Part shown: in pieces, positions 56,962 to 64,000 of the stretch
Numbering within the stretch: position 1 is the first letter of the stretch
Layout: every line of letters begins with the position of its first letter
From: Ricordea florida
Lineage: Eukaryota; Cnidaria; Anthozoa; Corallimorpharia; Ricordeidae
Direction: 5' to 3'
NCBI GenBank assembly: GCA_949710005.1
Contig: OX453273.1
Location: 42,517,118-42,581,117 of the forward strand
DNA length: 64,000 nt
Translations under genes and position numbers: made by a program
Notes under the pieces: generated by a model
The model's input: the letters and a program-made list of their open reading frames with translations, nothing else
Told to the model about the DNA's origin: nothing
Databases searched by the model: none

Positions 56962-57521
56962 AAGGCGAGACGAGACAAATGGCAGGGACGGCGGAGCGTA
57001 TTTTGAAGTGGGGGGGCTGAAAACGAGCGCCAGAGGCGCGAGTTGGTAGGGGGGTCTCGCATCCTCCCCCAGAAAATTTTGAAATCTAGAGTCTTGGAAA
57101 TCGTATTTACAACATTCTCCGCGACATATTTCTTGAAATAATTAGCCTGGATAAAGCGTAAAATGAAAGGTACTTTTAATGCTTACAGCAATATTTTAGA
57201 GGTTATTTCTCAGCCTTCCAGTCTCCAACGCTAACCTGCGGTTTTTGGACACAAGCTTCCCGTCTGTGGCCTTACAACTTCACGCCGGTTTAAGTGTGTC
57301 TTTCTGAAATGGGTGATACTGCTGGATTTTTTGCTTGAAGGCTCAGTTTATTCCTTTAGGCATTACCTTCGGCAGTTGCTGAAAACGTGTTGGGCACTTT
57401 CGGTTTTATTCGTTTCGAAAAAGGTGAGAAACAGGCGGAAGCGACTTCAAAAGACTGGAACAATAGCGCAATTAAGCTACCTTGAGTGAACGGAGTTGCG
57501 AACGTATCCTTTTGTTCTTAA

Positions 57522-60500
57522 GAGCCAATGTCGGAAAATATCGAGAATCTCAAATCAGTTCCAAAAATTCGAATTTTGGCTGATACCACCCAAACATCCC
57601 TTTGGGGGAACTATTTCAAGAAACGATATTAAGAAATCCCCGAGCGCTTTACATTTTGAGAATTTTAGAAAAGTTCCAAAATTCGCAAAAAATACATTTT
57701 TTAATTCGGGAAACGGGTGCAAATTTCAACATATTTCAACGAAACAGTACAAGCGCGCAAAAGCTCCTATTGACTTGATATTACTCATGTATTTAGCAGA
57801 CATCCACGGCTTTAAGACCCCGTAAAAAGGTTTTGCGAAATAACTATTTTAATATAGTTTCTGGCTTTTATTGTGGCCGCTCTGATTGTGTGTTGTTTTG
57901 GTAGTCAAAATAACGCCCAACTTCAACCGTCAAAAGTCGATCCTGGTATGTCACAAATTGAAAAAACTACTATACCAAACGAAAGACCTGTTATTTTTTT
58001 AATTACACCTGAAGTTTTAGCTCTGCGAATTTAAACACGTGCGAGTAATAAAATTTCAACTTGTGCCCCCCAAGTCGCCTGTCCGCGACAAGAACAGGAA
58101 TGTAAACAAAGGAAAACATATGCAAATCGAGGAGAAAATCATGCGGAAGTTATGACTTACCCCTCAAAGCGAAAAAAATTGATGGAATTCTGTTACCTTA
58201 ACAGGTATTTCTATCTGAGAGACTAATAAAACGAAATTATCCGTCCAATAATAATAAAAAAGCTATAAAAAGGGCTGGAGGGCTAGTGTCATGAAGTCGC
58301 CTCGGATGCATCGGAACTCGTGTGTATGGTTCCGGAGGTAAAAAAGCTTCTAAAGAAGCTTTCAAAATGCACCATGGAGCAAGCAAACAATGTCAGTAAA
58401 AACAGACTGATATTTTGAGGTATGATAGAAATGAACCATTGTAAGTTTATTTCTACAAGTGACCTTTAAAATTAAATAAAATGAAAGATGAGGGCCGGCC
58501 ATCGACAGTTCCATTTTAAATGGTCCGTCCCTTGGCTATCGTACTCAATGTTAAGTCCAAAAAACCGAAACAAGATTCAACAAAATAAAACATGTATTAC
58601 AATAATCTTTAAAAAGTATAATGCTAACTTGAGAATTAGATTTCCCGCATCGCAAAGTTTTAGTTGTATAAATATCAGGAATGTTTACTTACTGATCTTA
58701 TGTCGTGTTACATGCTCCAAGTTCCACAGGAGAAGAGTAAAACCCTCCGTCTTGTTTATACATTTCATAAGAAAAGACTAACTTATTTGTTTACTAGAAC
58801 TATAGATAGGGAGTTAATAATCCTCCCATAAACACAGAAAACGAAGAAGCCAAATTCATCTCGTTTTTTGGTGTTGTGTTACCTGTCACATTTTTCAAGT
58901 CACGTGTTTTGCTGTGCACGGTTTGTGAAAATGAAATACAAAACATATTGTTTAGTTATTTCTTTTAAGGTAGTCACCTGCAAAACATCGCACAATTGTC
59001 AATGAATAAAGAAGGACTGTGCAATCAAAACTAACAGAATCTCCTGGAGCACACAAGCCATCTCCGTTAAAATTTTCATTAACAAAAACATCATCTTGTA
59101 TTCAGAATTTCCCACTGTATCACAGATCCAAATCTCGGCATTAACGAAACATCTATCCTCTGAGAAATGCATACGGTCCTTGGAAAAACACACTCTTATG
59201 GATCTTGCAAAACTTGGCTATCAGCAGGTTTTAGAAGAGGGTGTCGGTGTCTTGCCAACCTTAAGAACCACCAGCGTTGCAAACAAACAATCCAGAGAAC
59301 GTTTAACAGAGGGATTGGCGTTGCGACCAGCTAAGAAGGCGTACCGTTTTAGTGAAAAGCAGAAGGCCTACCTCACTGCTAAATTCAACATTGGTCAGTC
59401 CACTGGACGGAAAGTCGATGCAAGTCTTGTAGCCTCAGGGCAATTAAATATATTTTTGTAATTCTTTCCCACTCCAGAACGTTTTTAACGACCGTCCCTT
59501 TCCTTACAAAAATGGAGCAGTGCGTGGCAGAGATTTACCACACACCCGAAGAGGCACTCTACATGGGCCCTCTTCAACTGGTGTCAAACACTTTTTAGGA
59601 TTAATACCCTTAAGGGTCATTGAAAGATATCACCAAAGCTCTCATGACTCTTGCGTGCTTTCTTCTTCTTTCTTTCCTTTCCTTAACTCTAGGGATGTCG
59701 GAAGTAGAATTGACCCTGGAAACGGGCTTGCGGGCTCCGGCATGGGTACGACTGGCACCCCTATTCAAGGAAGAACCTCCACCTACACCTCCACCTCCGA
59801 CCGAGAGGGAGGGCGACGGCAAACGAAACATTTTATAGGGATGGCCTAATAAAGTAGAAGCTAGTTACGATTTGGATCCGTGGTCGCAACGCCCATCCCT
59901 CTGTTAAACGTTCTCTGGATTGTTTGTTTGCAACGCTGGTGGTTCTTAAGGTTGGCAAGACACCGACACCCTCTTCTAAAACCTGCTGATAGCCAAGTTT
60001 TGCAAGATCCATAAGAGTGTGTTTTTCCAAGGACCGTATGCATTTCTCAGAGGATAGATGTTTCGTTAATGCCGAGATTTGGATCTGTGATACAGTGGGA
60101 AATTCTGAATACAAGATGATGTTTTTGTTAATGAAAGTTTTAACGGAGATGGCTTGTGTGCTCCAGGAGATTCTGTTAGTTTTGATTGCACAGTCCTTCT
60201 TTATTCATTGACAATTGTGCGATGTTTTGCAGGTGACTACCTTAAAACAAAAAATAACTAAATAATATGTTTTGTATTTCATTTTCACAAACCGTGTACA
60301 GCAAAACACGTGACTTGAAAAATGTGACAGGTAACACAACACCAAAAAACGAGATGAATTTGGCTTCTTCGTTTTCTGTGTTTATGGGAGGATTATTAAC
60401 TCCCTATCTATAGTTCTAGTAAACAAATAAGTTAGTCTTTTCTTATGAAATGTATAAACAAGACGGAGGGTTTTACTCTTCTCCTGTGGAACTTGGAGCA

Positions 60501-61691
60501 TGTAACACGACATAAGATCAGTAAGTAAACATTCCTGATATTTATACAACTAAAACTTTGCGATGCGGGAAATCTAATTCTCAAGTTAGCATTATACTTT
60601 TTAAAGATTATTGTAATACATGTTTTATTTTGTTGAATCTTGTTTCGGTTTTTTGGACTTAACATTGAGTACGATAGCCAAGGGACGGACCATTTAAAAT
60701 GGAACTGTCGATGGCCGGCCCTCATCTTTCATTTTATTTAATTTTAAAGGTCACTTGTAGGAATAAACTTACAATGGTTCATTTCTATCATACCTCAAAA
60801 TATCAGTCTGTTTTTACTGACATTGTTTGCTTGCTCCATGGTGCATTTTGAAAGCTTCTTTAGAAGCTTTTTTACCTCCGGAACCATACACACGAGTTCC
60901 GATGCATCCGAGGCGACTTCATGACACTAGCCCTCCAGCCCTTTTTATAGCTTTTTTATTATTATTGGACGGATAATTTCGTTTTATTAGTCTCTCAGAT
61001 AGAAATACCTGTTAAGGTAACAGAATTCCATCAATTTTTTTCGCTTTGAGGGGTAAGTCATAACTTCCGCATGATTTTCTCCTCGATTTGCATATGTTTT
61101 CCTTTGTTTACATTCCTGTTCTTGTCGCGGACAGGCGACTTGGGGGGCACAAGTTGAAATTTTATTACTCGCACGTGTTTAAATTCGCAGAGCTAAAACT
61201 TCAGGTGTAATTAAAAAAATAACAGGTCTTTCGTTTGGTATAGTAGTTTTTTCAATTTGTGACATACCAGGATCGACTTTTGACGGTTGAAGTTGGGCGT
61301 TATTTTGACTACCAAAACAACACACAATCAGAGCGCACACAATAAAAGCCAGAAACTATATTAAAATAGTTATTTCGCAAAACCTTTTTACGGGGTCTTA
61401 AAGCCGTGGATGTCTGCTAAATACATGAGTAATATCAAGTCAATAGGAGCTTTTGCGCGCTTGTACTGTTTCGTTGAAATATGTTGAAATTTGCACCCGT
61501 TTCCCGAATTAAAAAATGTATTTTTTGCGAATTTTGGAACTTTTCTAAATTTCTCAAAATGTAAAGCGCTCGGGGATTTCTTAATATCGTTTCTTGAAAT
61601 AGTTCCCCCAAAGGGATGTTTGGGTGGTATCAGCCAAAATTCGAATTTTTGGAACTGATTTGAGATTCTCGATATTTTCCGACATTGGCTC
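57522..61691. mobile_element. TTAA-flanked element with 1.8 kb inverted arms
   Basis: Arms 57518-59329 and 59881-61695 (including TTAA at both outer edges) are near-identical inverted copies around a 551-bp spacer. Small differences exist, such as TGCACGG against GTACAGC-type variants near 58915 and 60298. The outer ends read GAGCCAATGTC and its complement. Predicted short ORFs in the arms mirror each other exactly. TTAA duplication is typical of piggyBac and Kolobok superfamilies; the ends do not start with CCC, so Kolobok is somewhat favoured. No transposase was seen. Confidence 0.8.
59002..59440 (+). pseudogene. Captured fragment of a repeated cnidarian-type protein
   Basis: An open frame through the left arm into the spacer encodes ISALTKHLSSEKCIRSLEKH, TLMDLAKLGYQQVLEEGVG and, in the spacer, RFSEKQKAYLTAKFNIGQ followed by STGRKVDASLVA. 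From memory this resembles the C2H2-like plus RFT..QK.YL..KF.IG..TG.K.D module of abundant uncharacterised cnidarian proteins. It stops soon after VASG and lacks a start. The mirrored copy in the right arm (59890-60114) loses the second half at the arm boundary. Confidence 0.5.
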
Positions 61692-61699
61692 TTAAACTT

Positions 61700-62730
61700 T
61701 TAAATGAACTCCAGAATCTGCAGACATTTCGTGGATTCGTTTTTTTTTTCGCAATGTATTTTGAGCTTTCATATGTCTTTACCAATAAAGAGCGTGTTGA
61801 TAGCTTTAAAAAGAGATCTTGAACGAGTTACTTTGATCGCCGTAGGGGAGATTAGTTTTGTTTATTGCCGAACGGCGGGCCCGATTCGCGAAATTAATTA
61901 TGCGTAGCCATGATCTTCTGACTCACGCTTTGTTCAACGCAGCGCGCGTTGAATCGAATGCCTAGATCGTTTTAATGACTTTAAACTTTTCCTTTTGGCT
62001 ACAAGTGTTTAATTGAAGAAGTTCCAAAAGCATATAAAAGAGATGTAAATGAGAATTCATTTCTCTGTACAAGCCGAGTGAGTGGTTTGTTTACAACTCG
62101 GGCGCGCGGGCCCGCTAACCTTTGAAGTGTTGTATTGAACGTCTTTGAAGTAGTCTGTTCCCCCAGAATAACAGAAATTATTTTATCAGTTTTATTTCCG
62201 AACAACAAAGCAATTAAAACCTTGATTTATGTGTTTGTGAACGTGGGGAGCTCTATCTCTGGCCACGAATTAAGCGGCCCAATTAAGCCTTGGTTGCGCG
62301 TATTTGTTGAAATTCCGACAGTCGCCACGCTATAAACACACGAGTATACGCGTCGGTTTTTTGTTTATTTTCCGTCAAGAATCATCAAGCTTACTATAAA
62401 TATTACTTTTGCTTAATGGTGTACCACGCCAAGTTTTTGTTTTAGACAGTCATTTACTAATTGAAAAGAAACGCATTTCTTTTATTGTTCGATTCGAATG
62501 AGTGCACTTAAATAAACTTCATCTTTCTTATGCTAATACGGGCATGTTTTGATTCCATAAATAGTGCAAGCATTTGTTTGCGAATTCACTTTTTCACAGT
62601 TTTCGTCCTGTTCGCATGAGCTGACTGTTTGATCTGCTCTGACTAATTATCCACGCATTGAAAGGCATAGGAAGTAAAATCAGTCAAGCAGATTCCCAGG
62701 AGATTTTATTCAGTCTGATAACAAAAGAAT
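61700..62730. other. Sequence between TTAA element and Penelope element
   Basis: No gene or repeat boundary recognised. If the LDLa/Frizzled gene continues to the right, this is intronic. Confidence 0.4.
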
Positions 62731-62732
62731 TG

Positions 62733-62975
62733 TGGGGATAGTTTCTAAAGAAACTGGTGCTGCGTCGGTGGGAAGTTGAAACACAAGAAAATGGGTAAAT
62801 CAAACGAGTTGATTAAGTAAGTTATACCACCGTAAGGTAAAAAGGAGGTGCTGACGTTTCGAGCGTTAGCCCTTCGTCGGAGCGAATGAGAGGATTGTGG
62901 GTTACGTTCAATTTATATAGAGAAGTTTGGAGCCATGCTATTGGTGGAACCATAGCATTGTGTGAATGGAAGTGA
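62733..62975 (-). repeat. Inverted Penelope end repeat, left of the GIY-YIG ORF
   Basis: 62873-62975 is the reverse complement of 63897-64000. 62733-62872 continues into sequence shared with 30439-30680. Contains a hammerhead-like motif with a changed core. Confidence 0.8.
62848..62884 (-). ncRNA. Hammerhead-like motif with a changed core
   Basis: Same layout as 30490-30530, but the core reads CCGACGA (62880-62874) in place of CTGACGA. The conserved U4 is therefore replaced by C, which is expected to abolish cleavage. GAAACGTC is kept. Confidence 0.5.
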
Positions 62976-63880
62976 ACGGCCTATCAACTAGTGTGTACTA
63001 CAAACCTACAGACTCCCATAGTTATTTATTGCACTCGTCTTCTCACCCCACCCATGTTAAAAATTCCATTCCATATTCTCAATTCTTCAGACTTCGACGT
63101 TTATGTAGTGATGAGTTGGACTTCTCCAGCAAATCAGAAGAAATGCTTCAGTTCTTCAAGAACCGTGGCTACCCTGACTCAGTTGTGAAGACAGCTCAAC
63201 AACGCGCTCAAACAACTGACCAACACTCAGCACCACAAACGTCACAAAAGGAAGAGAACCAGAGAATACCCTTCACACTCACTTTTCACCCACTCAACCT
63301 ACCTGTCAAGAACATCATTCTGAAGAACTTCAAGTTACTTCAGAATGACAACGAAACAGGCAGCATCTTCTCACTACCACCACTCATTTCATTCAAACGT
63401 AACAAAAACGTAAGCGATTTTTTAGTTAGAAGTACACTAAAATCAGACGAATCACCCGGCACTTTCAACTGCACACGCAAAAGATGCAAAACTTGCCCTT
63501 TCGTCCACAACACAAACAAAATAGCAGGACCTAAACGATCGTTTAAGATCACCGACCGTTTCACATGCACTTCCGTCAATGTTATCTATTGCATAAAATG
63601 CACCTTATGCAAGAAGATATACATCGGCGAGACCGGAAGAAGATTAGGTGACCGCTTCCGCGAACATCTGCGTGACGTCGAACGAAATGACAAAGATGCA
63701 TCGAAACCTGTAGCGCGACACTTTAATCTACCTAACCACTCAACTCACAACATGGCGGTATGTGGACTTTCCGTGCATCAGGGCAATACGGAAAGCCGAA
63801 AAAACCTAGAACAGAAGTTCATCTTCCAACTCGGTTCTCTTAATCCCCACGGTATCAACGAACGTTTCTCATTCATTTAA
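62966..63880 (+). CDS. Penelope-like element, C-terminal part with GIY-YIG nuclease
   Basis: Open frame of 304 residues without a true start. Residues 20-150 match the region after the reverse transcriptase thumb (SSSHPTHVK.., GYP, LPPLISFKRNKNVSDFLVRS). Cys169/174/177 form a CPF-type finger (CTRKRCKTCPF). Residues 206-234 are the GIY-YIG endonuclease core (VIYCIKC..C..IYIGETGR.L..R..EH), with NLEQKFIFQLG and GINE near the end. These endonucleases nick DNA for target-primed reverse transcription. The RT domain itself is missing because the element is 5' truncated against an inverted end repeat. Confidence 0.9.
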   Translation: MEVNGLSTSVYYKPTDSHSYLLHSSSHPTHVKNSIPYSQFFRLRRLCSDELDFSSKSEEMLQFFKNRGYPDSVVKTAQQRAQTTDQHSAPQTSQKEENQRIPFTLTFHPLNLPVKNIILKNFKLLQNDNETGSIFSLPPLISFKRNKNVSDFLVRSTLKSDESPGTFNCTRKRCKTCPFVHNTNKIAGPKRSFKITDRFTCTSVNVIYCIKCTLCKKIYIGETGRRLGDRFREHLRDVERNDKDASKPVARHFNLPNHSTHNMAVCGLSVHQGNTESRKNLEQKFIFQLGSLNPHGINERFSFI

Positions 63881-63896
63881 TCATTCATCTAATTTA

Positions 63897-64000
63897 TTCA
63901 CTTCCATTCACACAATGCTATGGTTCCACCAATAGCATGGCTCCAAACTTCTCTATATAAATTGAACGTAACCCACAATCCTCTCATTCGCTCCGACGAA
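63897..64000 (+). repeat. Penelope end repeat, right of the GIY-YIG ORF, cut by window edge
   Basis: Starts 17 nt after the ORF and mirrors 62873-62975. It ends at the window edge inside the expected hammerhead region (CTCCGACGAA). Confidence 0.8.

Noticed and set aside
57496..57825. 109-codon frame in the arm of the TTAA element
   Set aside because: Low-complexity composition and no recognised motif. The mirrored copy in the other arm is broken, so coding is not supported.
58488..58781. 97-codon frame present identically in both arms
   Set aside because: Identity follows from the inverted duplication and is not evidence of coding; no domain seen.

Overview
The window is spliced, AT-rich metazoan DNA. 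Three multi-exon genes have GT-AG introns, and about half of the sequence is transposable elements. The repeat families (tRNA-derived SINEs with ATT tails, Penelope-like elements with GIY-YIG domains, a piggyBac transposon, many foldback MITEs) and the gene sequences suggest a cnidarian, most likely a stony-coral-like anthozoan. That assignment is inference; no species is claimed.

Layout. (1) 361-12810, minus strand: eleven exons of a kexin-type proprotein convertase that matches PC1/3 (PCSK1) best. It carries a signal peptide, a prodomain with two basic cleavage sites, and the complete Asp/His/Asn/Ser catalytic set. The P domain lies beyond the left edge. (2) 12811-17604: intergenic region between two divergently transcribed genes, holding MITEs and a Penelope-type hammerhead-like motif. 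(3) 17605-40205, plus strand: a complete 17-exon SLC30A5 (ZnT5) zinc transporter. The joined exons give 2256 nt, or 751 codons plus stop, and every splice phase agrees. Intron 6 contains an intact piggyBac transposon (24534-28202) with its own four-exon, 693-codon transposase. (4) 40206-47849: repeat-rich intergenic DNA with nested foldback elements, including a palindromic element that carries a zinc-ribbon ORF in both arms. (5) 47850-56451, plus strand: seven exons of a secreted or membrane protein with a signal-like N-terminus, four LDLa modules and a Frizzled cysteine-rich domain. All seven exons are class 1-1, and the gene probably continues past the window. (6) 56590-64000: mobile DNA, namely a 4.17 kb TTAA-flanked element built of two 1.8 kb inverted arms, then a Penelope-like GIY-YIG ORF with inverted flanks running off the right edge.

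PCSK1 cleaves prohormones and neuropeptide precursors in the secretory pathway. ZnT5 loads zinc into the early secretory pathway. The two genes are head to head about 4.8 kb apart, but nothing in the sequence shows shared regulation.

The strongest mobile-DNA observations are: an apparently intact piggyBac whose related repeat elsewhere in the window serves as an approximate empty site; a long-inverted-repeat TTAA element that has captured part of a conserved-looking protein; three copies of a CCCGGGGGG..TACTCCC foldback family, each with a perfect 8-bp target duplication; a palindromic zinc-ribbon element whose arms differ by exactly three 20-bp units; and hammerhead-like ribozyme motifs in Penelope-type ends, one intact and one with a core substitution.
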